Shown: positions 49,736 to 62,330 of the stretch, piece after piece
Position numbering within the stretch: the stretch's first letter is position 1
Layout: every line of letters begins with the position of its first letter
Assembly (NCBI GenBank): GCA_900708905.1
Contig: CAADRB010000066.1
Location: forward strand, 589,493-653,492
Length of the DNA stretch: 64,000 bases
Reading direction: 5' to 3'
DNA from: Hymenolepis diminuta
Lineage: Eukaryota > Platyhelminthes > Cestoda > Cyclophyllidea > Hymenolepididae
The notes under the pieces: model-generated
What the model was told of the DNA's origin: nothing
Database searches by the model: none
Seen by the model: the letters and a program-made list of their open reading frames with translations, nothing else
Made by a program: the position numbers and the translations under genes

Positions 49736-50802
49736 AAAATTTATCTATTTATAGGCCAATAATCCGCCCACGTTTATCACGCACTTCTATACCAGTATAA
49801 ATATTTTAGATTGAAAATTTCACAATTAAGATTAGCGTTGATTGTTGGCATTGAAATGCTGTTTAAAAGGCAGATTGCCAGTGGCGTTTGCTTGCGTTAA
49901 CGCAAGGTGCTTCCCTAATATCGTATCTCCTCTCTAATACATTGGTTGGATGAAGTTGAAATAGTAAGAAAGGGGGTGTTACATTGATTCTTTATTATTA
50001 CGTAACTATGTAACTATACAGAAGAATATAAAAAAACTTATAACTATTATATATTTCAAAGCCAATATAATTTACGTTAGTGGTCCTCGCGCACCTATTT
50101 ATCTTTCAATCATAAATAGGATCATATATTAATTAAATGAAAATAGTTTAATAGATTTCAATTTCACCATCACAGAGATGGTTTAATTTTATTATGCAAG
50201 TAGTGGATAAAGCTATATATGCGTTCCTAGAATTCGAACGCACAGGATAATTAAAGAAAATTTATACCTGTGTATTTTAAGTTAAAAATATGTTCAACCC
50301 AAAATAAAACATTTTTTTGACTGAAATCCTTGTTGTCATTTGCCTTTTGCTGCGAACGGCTTACCTTACGATTTGATTGTCATGGGGATTTGTAAGCAGA
50401 TGTGGAATTTCCGTGTAATTAAAATCCCTAAGGTTTAAATGTGTTCATAAGTTCTCTGTTGTTGCCCACACAAAAAATGCCATTTTTCTCGATCGTCTTC
50501 GTCATAGACTTCGATTTTGTATTGTATTTTAACCACATAGCGGTAACTTATAGTAAAATTTCAAGCTCGATATTTCGCCTGTAAAAGCTCTTAAGTATTA
50601 TTTTAGATCACATGATCAAATTGACTAGATCATCTGTCAAGCCTGGGGGATTTCAAATCTAAATTAAGTTTCCAAAAGGCTATTAGACATATTGAGCAAA
50701 TTTAAGATTATTGAAATATCTCATGTTTCGTTTCATATCTGATTTGAAACAATTTCATATCTAATTGTATGAAATTGATTTAGATTAACAGTTGCGGAAT
50801 TT
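49736..50802. other. Gene-free stretch
   Basis: AT-rich sequence with no recognised exon, RNA gene or repeat copy. Confidence 0.45.
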
Positions 50803-51005
50803 TTATGTGTTGTTAAGAAGAATCATATCTCCCGAAACCGGGCTGATAATATTAGTCTGATGCAAAATAGTTCTTGCCACATCTGTGGGGTTCACAACGC
50901 TAACAAGGCTGATTGAATCACGTGCGGTAGAGCTCACCACGGAAAGTGCGAACATGTAACCGGTCGCATTGAGATCAAGCGCGGCTTGTGTGCAGAGACC
51001 TCCCC
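50803..51005 (-). pseudogene. Exon-like coding island, unrecognised protein end
   Basis: A minus-strand open stretch of about 65 codons ends in TAA at 50803. Its composition differs from the surroundings (more G/C, varied codons) and it reads like folded protein: 'AALDLNATGYMFALSVV', 'DSISLVSVVNPTDVARTI', 'SPVSGDMILL', alternating hydrophobic strands. A possible acceptor ('ttggggag') lies at its start. I do not recognise the family. It could be the last exon of a gene whose other exons I failed to find, or a retrocopy fragment. Confidence 0.35.
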
Positions 51006-51018
51006 AACCAATCAGCAA

Positions 51019-53640
51019 TCAAGATCCCAGCATGGTTTTGTATTTAATGACTAAGCTTTTATAAAAAAAGGACCAGAAGTGGTCAAGAAACCCTCTCCAC
51101 TCAGCATCTTACCGGTTCTTACCATTTTGGGCATAGCTTAGCTAATTTGGGAGTGAATTGGTAATAGAGGGCTCTACTAGAGGCTATTTGGACTGCTAGG
51201 AGGATTACTTAGGTTTAGCAAAAGAATTATTGGTGTAGCATCCGCTACACATCTATAACTTGATGCAATACTACTTGCAAATTTGTTTATACATGCATAA
51301 CCGTGGGATCAGAGTGATGAATAAGGACATTTACCGATATAATTGTATTTAAGAGAAAAAAGTATTAATATTCTATCTGATGAATAAATAGAAACAGAGA
51401 ACCTTTAGATTACAAAAGATGCACTTTGTTATGCTAAAACAAACCCTCTTACTATAATAAGGATCCTTCTAAGTGCAAGAGAGAATAGAGGTCAAAGTTT
51501 ATTGAATAGTATTAATGAAAACGCAGGGGAATGACAGGAGTGAAGATGAACAACCCGTAAAAATAATCATATAACATTTAGAATCTGGAGTGCATAAGCC
51601 AACATATGGTCCAGCAGTACTTTTTAAATGGTTTGTGAAAAATATGTCCTTCACATGCCTATGGGAAAACTGAATCCGTACATTTTTCGCGATAATTTCA
51701 TAGAAATGAGGTAACACAAATGGATGAACTGGTTCAGGATATCACCGATTGGGGAAACTAAACCTTAGCAGCACCCATTCAAGGTCCACTTAATTAGGTT
51801 ATCCCGCTAATTAAAATAAACCACTTGAGGTCACACGATGGTTCATTACTGGGATCTTCAAGCGCCCCTGTGAGTTCGAGATAACTAGGTCTCAGAGATT
51901 AGTGATAACCCAAAAAATTCTGAAAACGTATAGGAATTCATCCGTCAAATATAGTGAAACATGAACAACAAATCCTCGGTAACAACTGTATGGCTTAATA
52001 AGTTGAAGTCAATAGGGAAAGGTGTTCATGCTAGGCACCATCTATTGTTCGTTTTCAAAAAAAGAAGTTTAAACGCATTGTAAAGCCATTTTTCTCTAAT
52101 CAAAGACGTCTGTAAATTAGTATTTTGTGTATCCACTGGCGTTCGATTTCACGTAAAAATTGTCTCCATCATCCTATAAAAACGGAGAATTAATTTAATC
52201 AATTAATTTCCTGACTATACATCAGCGGTAAAAGTGGCAAATTTAGACATTGTAATATGAGTTGAAATTGAAAACGGTGTTTAGGACCAACATTCGTTGG
52301 GAGTGTAATAATCAGCGTACAGATTAAAGATTGACACTTATCCATACACTTCTTGTGGTGCAGTAAATTTTTAATACATAGGTGTTGCGGAATGCGAATT
52401 TCTTAATTATTAACCTCGATCAATTCCGAAATCTATTAATGACCAGATATTACGAAAATGTAGTCGTTATACCAACGAATTAAGTGCAATACATCATGTG
52501 TCTCTTATCTAGCAGGAAATCATTTCATTCAGTCAAATGTTACCTATTTATCTACGTGTTATTCCTTTTAATTAAGTAATGACTACTCAATGTGTCTTGA
52601 TAAATTTTTTCGACATTTAGGAATATCCAAACGCCATAGTTATGAATAGTCAGATCTAGAATGAAAAATCCTCATCCTCGAAATTCCGATATCCATGAGA
52701 AAATCCATTAATTATCGAGTCATTTATGCAAAAGTGCGGAAAAATTAAAATGCTGACTCTAACGATCTTCTAGCCGATATCCCAGACAGAAGGAGGGAAA
52801 GTACAAGTTCTCGGTGTTTTGTTGTTGTCGCTGTTCAATTATAATAAAAATGTGCAGCGTATGCGGGGGTTCAGTTTGCTCATATAGACAATATATAGGT
52901 GAATCATTAATTCAATGATAATAGAAGGAATATAAAAACTGTGTCTTAAAATTTTCAACGGATAATATATTATAATTTTTCATAATTATATTTTCTCCTT
53001 AACAATAACAAACTCCTTTATTATATATCAATAAAAAAGTGAAATACTCTAATTTCAACAAGGCCAACTGGTTGACGTGGGAGAGGTGAGTACTGGTAAG
53101 AGAAAATAATGACTGAATAAAGAAGTAATACACAAACCATTCTCATCAGGGTTATTCACTCTGGTTTCAAGCTTGGGAAGTTTTGATTATTTCAAATGTA
53201 CAAACGAGGAGTCATCCGTTTAATCAGATTCGAGTCCAGATAGTGGTTGCACTGATTCGGATTTTCTGCAGACTGGTCAAGGTCATGGAACTTGTGTTTA
53301 CAATATTGACGTTAGTTCCTTTGAATGGACTGAAAGTGGGCACGAAACGCCACAATTTAGATTTATAATTGGCATCAGTTGGTGAAAGGTAGAAAAGAAA
53401 TATATAGGATTAACAGAGTAAAAACAAGAATCAATTCGAAATATTGGTGTTAAATTAATCGTGATGTCTTTCAAAAACTGCAAAATCTAAGAACGATTAT
53501 CGAGTGCCTAAAATTTGTCTTCCTCCAACTAGAAAAAACCGATTAGCAAACCTAAGAATGTGAGGGAGCTAGGACTAACAGCTATCAACTGAAAGCACAC
53601 AACCACAGTTCCAGAGATCCTAAAGATAGAGTTGGGGGTA
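51019..53640. other. Gene-free stretch
   Basis: No exon, RNA gene or convincing repeat recognised. Open frames at 51499-51717 (minus), 53183-53368 and 53298-53483 (minus) have no family motif. The segment around 53190-53270 resembles 55375-55435 ('gattcgagtcc' and 'ggattcaaacc'), perhaps another diffuse repeat. Confidence 0.4.
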
Positions 53641-53920
53641 AAACAGAATTTATCGAACTGCAACAATTAAGAGTCGAGTTAGCCAGAGAGAGGGTGAGAG
53701 AGCGGGGGGTGCTAGCGAGGTAGGGGAACACGAAGTGCGCGAGAACTGAGTGTCTGCACCACTAGTTCTGTAATCATCGTTTATTGGATTTTACAGACAA
53801 AAACTAAGTTATCTCGAAAGAGGGGGAACAAATCTGCAACTACGGCGATTGAAAAAAATTCGACCAAACGTAATAACTAAAGATGATTTTTCATCAAGGA
53901 GATTCAGTTAATATCAATCT

Positions 53921-54115
53921 TTAAAATGACATTGGGGTCTTAGTTGGGTTGAAATGAAAATCTAACCATTTCAAGTAATATTGGAACTCCGCAAGACATT
54001 TAATCAATGAGATTATATTCCATAGTGATAAGAAGGTGAGGCAATGCTGAGCTGTACACTGTGGGTGCAATATCGATGTCACGTCATCGACATACCACTT
54101 CCACGTTATAACCAT
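53921..54115 (-). pseudogene. Reverse-transcriptase remnant (Penelope-like?)
   Basis: The minus strand encodes 'WKWYVDDVTSIL', the YxDD catalytic box of a reverse transcriptase with the aromatic and basic context typical of Penelope-like elements (usually RYVDD). About 40 residues later comes 'LKWLDFHFNP', resembling the 'LPFLD' box that follows YVDD in that group. Upstream of the box I find no intact RT domain, only stops, so it is a short decayed fragment. A Penelope-like origin is inference; the RT call rests mainly on YVDD plus the following box. Confidence 0.45.
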
Positions 54116-54824
54116 GGGAAGTCACAGCATGGCGTGATCAATCGTCATTCACCGATAACTCCGTTGTCTGACAAATCATATTCCGTCATGTCAGACTATA
54201 AAAAGTTTTTATCGATTATTAATTCCATCTTCTCTGGCCAATCACGACCCAATGCCAAGTGTGTAAATAAACTCTTAATCATGTCTTTAAGTGATTGGAA
54301 AATACACTAGTCTTGGTTAGTTTAATCCCTGTACTTTTCTCCCTCTCTCTGAGGTTTGAGAAAATGTAGCAAACTTCACAATACTGAGCTTGACTATACG
54401 CCACAACATATAGTTAAAAACTTTAAATTTTATAGAAGGCAGCATAGACTTAAAGATTTTGAGGGAAAAGATGATGAATCATTGAAAAGAAGTTTTTGAG
54501 TTTTCTGAAGACTCAAAAGTAAGTTTAATGACGAGATAATTATGATAAATAGCCCTAATCAATACATCTGAAAGATAACATAGGTGTCATTGTCACTATC
54601 AATTAAATTAAAAGGCTTTAATCACCGAAAATCTGATATTCAGATTTCTATAGTGTTCAGATAAAGAATGACTCTCAATATCGCCATTTCATCGTATACT
54701 TTTATCTGACCCCCCGTTTCTTTAATTAAAGGACTATTTTGTTGCTGAGCCTATTCTGTTATTATACCACGGTTAAAACTTGTACAAGTTTTACAATGCC
54801 CTGGGCAATAAAATTAAAAATATT

Positions 54825-54890
54825 ACCGAGTGACAGACAAGAGATTTCCTAATAAATGTGATTAACTAACCTTCTTCATTCTGCTGGCGT
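54825..54890 (+). repeat. Interspersed repeat E, copy 1
   Basis: 'gagtgacagacaagagattt', 'cctaataaatgtgatt' and 'actaaccttct' recur about 440 bp downstream at 55268-55325. Confidence 0.5.
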
Positions 54891-55267
54891 CTAGAATATC
54901 GACATTTGTGCTTCTTTGAGGATCATGAGGCTAGGCAGAAAAAAATTCATGGTCTTTTGTGTCTCACTGACATAGTTGAAGTGAACCATACCACAGATGT
55001 AAAGTCCTATCCCTTGTGTCTAATTCAATGGGCGGTTTCTAATTTCTCTACTCATATTTTGTTCCCTTGTCATTCCCCCAATCCTCTTTTCCTACTTCTC
55101 ATAAACGTCAAGCACATTGCCTCTGAGTTGAAGTAGATTAAGCTAGTGACCACCTCAGCCAATAGGCAAGCACTTGAATTTGGATTGGGACACTAAGCTT
55201 TCGGCAAATATAATACGAAATACAACATTATGAATTGATAACAACTCAAAATTCTAGTAGCAAGAAT

Positions 55268-55325
55268 TACGACAGAGTAACGGGCGAGAGGTATCCTAAT
55301 AAATATGATCTACTAACCTTCTATA
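55268..55325 (+). repeat. Interspersed repeat E, copy 2
   Basis: 'cagagtaacgggcgagaggt', 'cctaataaatatgatc' and 'actaaccttct' parallel 54825-54890; the spacing suggests a local duplication or two ends of one element. Confidence 0.5.
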
Positions 55326-55659
55326 CCAGGCTGACCAACTTAACTTTCAAGGTCGGACATCGTGACAGATTGGAATGGTTCAAATGAGGATTCGTCCATT
55401 TTGTTGACTTTCTCGGATTCAAACCAAGACCTTTTAGGTGGTTCAGAAGAAATTTCTGTGGATTGGTTGGCGGCCTTAGAATGGCGTTGAAGATGTAGAA
55501 GTTTGCATTTTTGAAGAGCCTGAAGACAGGCGAAAAATAAGAATTTTCACGCCAGTGACATGAAGTTCACACTCGAATTGATATGTCAAAATCGGTATTT
55601 GTTTTCCACATTATCTACTCATACTTTTTCTCCTGCGGTTCTTCCTCCATATTTCCCAT

Positions 55660-55830
55660 TTAGTTTTATTAGCCACCAGGCAAGTTTTTACTGCAACATT
55701 AGAAGTAGCTGCGCCAGCCAATGGGGCATTACTTGGTAGCATGCAGGCCAACATGGACGCACTGTAGACCAATGAGGAGCTGAGATTTACTCAGTCACGA
55801 TCCTATGCCGTAGGCGGAAATAGCCGCTTT
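55660..55830 (+). repeat. Interspersed repeat G, copy 2
   Basis: 'gccagccaatggggcatt', 'ttggtagcatgcaggcc' and 'aacatgg' match the copy at 17330-17480 inside the minus-strand symplekin gene. Confidence 0.45.
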
Positions 55831-56230
55831 GCCAAGATGGTTACTTTCTCCTATTCTTGTACTCTTTAACCTTTCTTGTTCCACCTTTATATCATTTCAT
55901 TCTATTTTATTCTATCTATTCTCTAATAAATCCTTATTCAGATCATGCTTCCTACAGTATAGTTTTTTACACGCATTTTCACCCTTACTTCCCCCACTCC
56001 CATACGCATCGCCCAGACGCTTAATGTAGTTGTCAACTAATTAATTTTTCATAATAACGGCTGTCTACTTTACAAAAGATGCTTATGACGCTACAATTGA
56101 AAGAAGGGATAGAAAGCGCATTTTATCAAAGAGATGTCATTCGTCTTCTTAATATAATTAGTCGAAAACACTCCATTAATGGGCTTTGGACTAATACCTT
56201 AATCGTTAATTAGTTTCTTTAGAAAATTAA

Positions 56231-56709
56231 TTAAAAAGAGAGGGTGTCCTTTAAATTTATGATTTTGAAGTGATAAAGAAGATTGAAAATAGTCTTTTTA
56301 AAAGGCAGTTCAAACCTTGCCTTCAGTTTGAGCTGTTCGCCACCTTGTTTCCTCTGCTTAACAGGTTTAGATCTCCTCTTTTCAAAAAATGACTGGTTAT
56401 TAGTCTTTTCCCTACTCCTACTGGGAGAAGTGGTATTGCTATCATTGGTACTAGGTTTCAAATGTTTTCGACGAGCAATAGGTTCCTTGATAGCCTTGGT
56501 GACCTGCGTTACATTAGGGGTTTGCAAGCTCACAATGATATTATTGTTTTCTCTCTTTTCCTGTTTCGTTTTCTCTTTTTTCTTTGGTAGATATCCTCAC
56601 GAATAAGACATTTATCGGCAATTGTCATAAGAGGTATCTTTGATTTAATCCTCCTCTTTTCAGTCTTTTTGCCTTCATTGGACCGTGCAGCAACTTTCAA
56701 TTTCAACAT
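56231..56709 (-). CDS. Candidate lysine/arginine-rich protein with a frame break
   Basis: From an ATG at 56709 (TTAAAATG context, 'ttataaatata' about 20 bp upstream) the minus strand encodes 59 residues, starting MLKLKVAARS and including 'IPLMTIADKCLIREDI', then stops at 56530. A second frame, open from about 56610 to 56231, continues the same lysine/arginine-rich style ('VTKAIKEPIARRKHLKP', 'FEKRRSKPVKQRKQ'). The two overlap within an A-rich run near 56580-56600, where a one-base indel would join them. This could be a small nuclear-type basic protein with a sequencing error, a recently broken gene, or compositional accident. I do not recognise a family. Confidence 0.25.
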
Positions 56710-58617
56710 TTTAATTTTCCAAGTTATATTTATAATAAAAGAGGAAAAATGGAATTAGGAAACTATTTTTGGGAAAATAATTCATGGATGTACTCTTCAA
56801 AAAGAGGGAATTCAAGTAAGTACAGCTTTGTTTAACTATGCTTTTAATTGTCTGAATAGCTAAAACTGCTAACTGGGCGAAATAAACTTAAGTGACAAAA
56901 GTTTTACCAAGTAATAACAGATAATAATCCTGTATCTTCCGCCATATTATACTGTAAATTCGATTAGGATGTATAAAACAAGAGTGATGACTATTTAATT
57001 ATGAGCAATCAATAGTTGTCAGAGTCGTAATACAGGCTAAAAGCGTATACAAGTATGAGAATTAATGTCTGCTCTGTCTTAGGTGTTGTTGGGAGCATAG
57101 TCTAAATAAGGATTTATTATAGAAGATCTTATATGCAAGGTATGATAGAGTCAGAGGGCATAAAGTTCTATACGAGAGGGGTAGAGATGTGGAAAAAAAC
57201 ATTACAGGAGTGAGAGGATCCAATCATCTCGTCACAATTGCTTCCGTTGCTTACGGTGTCATGAAAAGGTCTTTTATTGGTTACTCATAGAACTAACAAA
57301 TGGCACCATAGAGTCAACCCGTAATTAAACTTTCTCATGTTCTTTGGGCGTTCCCTCCCCTGTTCTCTCAACTCTTTTTCCTTTCACCTTTCATTCATTT
57401 GTATTGTTGGCATCTTCTATAAAATCTCGATCTTGCAATACCTGGAAGATACAATTATCTGCTTATGGGCTGCTGGAAGGCCGGTAGTTTTATAAGAAAT
57501 TTTATCTTAAGATAACAGAGCCTAATCTTCTTACAGGTATTTTACTGATGATAATATAAAATAGGGATATCATTGCCCAATTATGCTCAGATATGAAAAG
57601 TTGAAGACCTCTGGGTAAAGTGTGCCTGCTATTTTTAAATGGCTTCGCTAGCCTCATGGCTGTAAGAAGATGCAAATGCGTCAGAGTGGCATGACGGACT
57701 ATTGGAATAAATCCAATGACCAAAAAGCTTTGAATATCACGGATATGATATTCAAGCAAAAACCCATGGATCAAATCAAGGCAGGTGAACTATGCCTCTT
57801 TAGAAAGTGAACATCTGAATTCTTTCAGAATTCAAATGAAGTTGGAAACTTGCCATTCGAACGTTAACATTTGCCAAATTTGACCCTGTTTCAACCTCTG
57901 CCAAATTATTTTGATATCTATCATGTTTAGATGCTACCTTACTAATTACACCTTGTAAAGTATTTATTGTATTGCCAGGGATAGTAATGGTAATAAGACT
58001 AATAGAGACAGAGGAAAAAACGTTAAAAAAAGGATGAGCTTCAAGTAGAAGGGCATATTAACTCGTGGAAATGATTACAACAGTATTTTTAGCCTACATT
58101 AAGTACACCAATAAAAGAACGTCTTAATTACCTAATTATGTACCTCTGCAGCGCAAAAGCGATATGGTGACAATTATAATTAATTTGTCAGGTAGTCGTC
58201 AAATGTTTGAATGATGTGCATTTAAAATAAGTAAAATTCAAAATAAATCAAGTAAATTTATACACTTATAGGGGATTAATAACTAGCAAAAGCTTTAGAT
58301 TAAGAAATATTGCAACGACTTTCTGCCCATTTCATGAATTTTTTATAGGTCTGCTTTACAAATGTATATTTTAAAACCTCGTGTTTCTTGTTTATTCATT
58401 ATATATATATATATATATTGATAAAGTTAAATTTACGTTAGTTACGTTTTCCGAAACTTGTAAAAACAAACTGACAACCTGAAACATAATTGATTATCAA
58501 TAACTTATTGCTTATGTAAATTATATTTCGTCAATTATGCTCCTACTTAAATTTTTTAAGTAATATTACTGAATAATCATAATTTATGTGACATCAGGCT
58601 ATCAGTACTAGCTGACC
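56710..58617. other. Gene-free stretch
   Basis: AT-rich, no recognised exon. It includes a (TA)n microsatellite at 58400-58419 and a minus-strand open frame at 57502-57774 without family features. Confidence 0.4.
58400..58419. repeat. (TA)n microsatellite
   Basis: A pure AT dinucleotide run of about 20 bp in the gene-poor region. Confidence 0.9.
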
Positions 58618-59021
58618 ATGGCTACTAATAACAGTTCAAACTGCAAGGTAAATCATGCATATAAATGGCTTATAAGTGGTCGCATCGAGTTCAAATTATA
58701 TTATCTGAACGTGGTTAACTGTTCTTCTCTAGATATGGAGGATATTTACCGGAATAAAGCACTTGGTTTTCCTAAATCAGACGTTTTGGATTCTACCACT
58801 AGCCGACCTCTTAAGGCAGCCTAAATAAGGACAAATCAACGTTACCTTCCAATCTGCAAGGTTAACATCTCAATTCAGAAGCCTAATATAACTTATTTTT
58901 CTTTAAGTCTAGAGTTAGACAATAACTTTTAGGTACACTAATGAACCTGTCTGTTTAATTTACTTCAAAGCTTTCATCCAATTATTTGTTTACTAAGCGA
59001 AGAGTTATTGTGATTCATACC

Positions 59022-59158
59022 CCGTTTTCCGGCCTATTTGCCATTGCTACAAAAGTGTGTTTAGAACCGCTACCGGAAATTTCCATCCAGGCAAAGTAAA
59101 CTAATACGAGATAGAGTGAACATAGTAAACCTAGAATTCTATATTTCATTTTAAGCAC
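59022..59158 (-). CDS. Possible first exon of a type II membrane protein
   Basis: On the minus strand an ATG in good context (AAAATGAAA) opens a frame encoding a short basic start, one hydrophobic anchor ('ILGLLCSLYLVLVYFAW') and a Ser/Gly-rich stem. It then meets a donor-like AACGGG|GTATGA. This layout (short cytoplasmic tail, signal anchor, stem, donor) is typical of the first coding exon of Golgi glycosyl- or sulfotransferases. No following exon was found to the left, so this may be chance. A second ATG, 15 codons upstream, would extend the tail. Confidence 0.25.
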
Positions 59159-59569
59159 GCACTTTGTAGCGGCTGTCTGACTGAAATCGATAGGTTTTTG
59201 CATGGTGCATGAGCATTCAGCGTGGCGATTTTAACACAAATGTATGAGCAATCGCATTAATTAGTTTCGTGCTTGATTTCATAATTATTGATTTTTTGGT
59301 TTCAGGCGCGAAAATGTCGCATTTCGAGTACTGGTTTTTACCGCGATAATTTTTGATGAAATGTAGCTAATTGAATGACACTCAAATTAGAGAAATTTCG
59401 GAAAATATTACTCTAGTATTATGGATACTAATCATGTATTTCCACAGAAAGTTGCCTAGACGTTACTTGACGTATTTGGTGTTAGTCTAACCCTAAGTAA
59501 AGTTACTCCAGGTGATACACCAAATTTGGCTAGGCATCCAATGCTCTTCTCAAGACTAACAAGACTCAA

Positions 59570-59850
59570 GAGCCTTTCTTCAGTGAGAAGTTCAAGAGTT
59601 GGGTTGGACAAATGCGTATGGGACAAGTGGAAATGGATGAGAAGGGAAAGGAGGAAGAAGTAGAAGAAATACTTGGGAAGAAAGAGGGAGACGTCAGTAC
59701 TGCGGCATGGACAGTCAAATTGAGGAACAGGTGAAATGGGATACGGTAAGGCGGTTGACTGATTTCGCGTTCTTTATTCTTTGACGACATCACACAGAAA
59801 GACTGTGCAGGCTTACGAGTGAGAGTGCGCAAGTACTACAAGATGCAATC
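59570..59850 (+). repeat. Interspersed repeat B, copy 2
   Basis: Matches 44700-45000 in the CHMP3 intron: 'gggttggacaaatg', 'gacgtcagtac', 'ggaacaggtgaaatgggata' and 'gatttcgcgtt' in the same order. Confidence 0.65.
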
Positions 59851-60679
59851 GACAATTTCGCGAACATTTGAAAATGATTAACGTTTGGAAGTGTCTGAAA
59901 TAGTACCCTGCAGCGGAAATAGTTTCAAATGAACTACAAAAAATTCACTGAAAGAACGATTTGAAAACTAGTTTGCGATCGCTACAAGTTCCTTTCTTTT
60001 GAATGAAATTATCAAAGCATCAAATGATCATCTGTTTTGTTCTATTTGAAGGCAGGGGGGAATTCTTGTTTCTAAGCTTCTGGCAGGTTAACAAAGTAAA
60101 CATAAATAATGGGGCTTAACATACGAACCTGATGTCCTTTTTTAGGTAAATGGTCATTTCCGTGTTTACTAGGCTACACATGACGATGTTGATTACTATT
60201 TCACGTTCATGCTCATTGTTGTTTCACATAAGAATTTGTCACATAGAAACTTAACTGATATAAACTTAAATAGCTAACAAGGTTTTTTAATATTCTACAG
60301 GGACAAGGGGTCAGTATTTGATTTCTTTCTACTTTATTCCTTCATATAAAGAATAAAATTATTTAGTTTTATTGAATTTACACCACGAATTTGGGTCTTA
60401 AATGGAAATCACTATTTTTTGGTGCTAATACTTCTCACATGCTAAAAATAAATAGAAGATAAATAAGATTGCTCTTGGATATTGCAAATTCTTGTTTTTC
60501 ATGTGATTATACAATGGATTAATTGTATAATGTTCAAAAGCAGACAGTTATAATGACCCAAAATTAGCGTTAATCATATGACATTGATTACTGGGTCTTA
60601 TCTTGAAAATACATCAAGCAAATTAATCTGTTCTATATTTACCTCACTTCAGTCAGCGCATTTGTAAAGCTACCTTTGA

Positions 60680-60745
60680 CTCCCATTATATTTGCGGGGG
60701 TCTCTCAAATCAATCATGTCTTAAATTTAGGACACAGAGTATGCT
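60680..60745 (+). repeat. Repeat C fragment
   Basis: 'gggtctctcaaatc', 'ttaaatttaggacac' and 'gagtatgctc' parallel 'ggcctctcaaac', 'ctaaatttaggacat' and 'gagctg' at 15445-15495. Confidence 0.4.
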
Positions 60746-62223
60746 CTAGAAATTCCCCGTGTTCTTTGTAAGCCCTCAGTTAAAAAAGCGTGAACTTGAC
60801 CCGCAAGACACTCCTTTCCCTTCCATTTGATTTACAGAATAAACATTTCAACCACTCCCCGACTTCTACCTTTGAGTACATTGGGGCTGGTAAATTACCG
60901 CCTCTGGAATAGGGTTTAACTATCCGAGGTTTTAATATTAGCAACTAAATACTGCTGACACTAGTCAGCTGCATGTGCGAATCGTACGCCGCAAATGGAC
61001 CAAGAATTCGGGGGAACTATCTTGTATTGCGCTGTATCATCAACCCAGCACCCCTAACCCAGAGGTAACTAATAATTACCTTAGAGAAACATTACGCCTT
61101 CTGGGGGGCTGAATTTGGCCTCAATCTGATCTATTCAAGAACGGTTACAACGAAATATAAAACAATAAGAATTAAAAAAATGAATATGCAGGACTCTGAT
61201 CGGAAGTGCATCCACAAAATGATCGGCTATTGAAAAGAGAATGCGGTGGTACGATGTTATACTAACTTTCATTCCTATATGTACGAAGTAGAGCTTTGGG
61301 TTCGAGGCTAAAAAACCGTGTAAGCCATATGAGCGGTTAAATATTAAGGTATTTAGAGAGGTGTGGATTTCAAACATGCAATGGAAGAAATTCATGATAT
61401 TTTGAATTTATCCTTAAATAGTGATTAGGATAACAAGTTGAAGTAGTTTTCTTTCCAATGATAAAATTCTGTAGGAATTCAGATTTCTAAGTTTGGTGAA
61501 AGGAACTGGATGTGCAAGTGAAAAATACGATACCAATAGTCAAAGATCATCAATACAATACAGTTTCTATCAAACTACAGATAGAGTAATTTAATTGATT
61601 TTAAATGAATGCAATGAAACAACTTCTACATATAGTGAAAAGGTAAACTTCAAACACCAAACGAAAATTATATCTTAAATGTCCTTCCAGTTTTAGGAAT
61701 CGTTATGGTTGAATAAAGGACATATTAGTTGGGTAACCAATCAATTACTTAATTCTCTGAAAATGCCAAAAAGGAATTACTAAAATTGCTCATCTTTGCA
61801 AACATTAATAAAAACGAACTTAAGCAGAAAGCATAGGCGAAAGATAATGAATTTAACGATGCATCATTACAGAGATCAATCAGCAAATAATAAATTTTAT
61901 ACAGTATTAATTTAAAAAAGTGAAAATTTAATTACATAAAGTCAAAACAATTAAAAAATTAAACGCAATATGGATTCCAGGAACAGAAGATATTATTTAA
62001 TAAAACATACACTATTACAAATAGAATCAAAATAAAACCAAAGCCCACTAGTTACATGTTAATGAGGAAAAGGTGGAATTAGCAAACAAAGAGATAAGAA
62101 TAAACGAAGATGGCAAGGCAAAACAAGTAGAACATGTTAACCAATGGGAAAAAGCGCAGTAAAATCCAAACCGTAACGGCAAATGAAACAACAGAAATAA
62201 CAGGGGCTGCAACTCGCGCTAAT
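60746..62223. other. Gene-free stretch upstream of the metallothionein pair
   Basis: No exon recognised. It becomes very A-rich between 61850 and 62060. Together with 62224-62330 it is the 5' flank of the first metallothionein gene. Confidence 0.4.
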
Positions 62224-62330
62224 ATGTGAAAGAGCATTGCAATGGGAAAACGCATAGACAGGTCTATAAAAGGTAGGGTATTGTCAAGGTGAAAACATTC
62301 ATCGTTTAAGACAACCGGTGAGCAAGCGCA
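62224..62330 (+). promoter_or_regulatory. Conserved proximal promoter and 5' UTR of metallothionein copy 1
   Basis: About 107 bp conserved with 63871-63978. It contains the perfect 10 bp palindrome cattgcaatg (62235-62244, a C/EBP-like TTGCAAT core), a TATA box TATAAAAG at 62265-62272 (66 bp before the ATG), and the shared leader 'gttcatcgtttaagac' region ending 'gagcaagcgcaATG'. The same elements sit at the same spacing in copy 2, while sequence further upstream is not conserved. No canonical metal response element (TGCRCNC) was found within this block. Confidence 0.7.
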
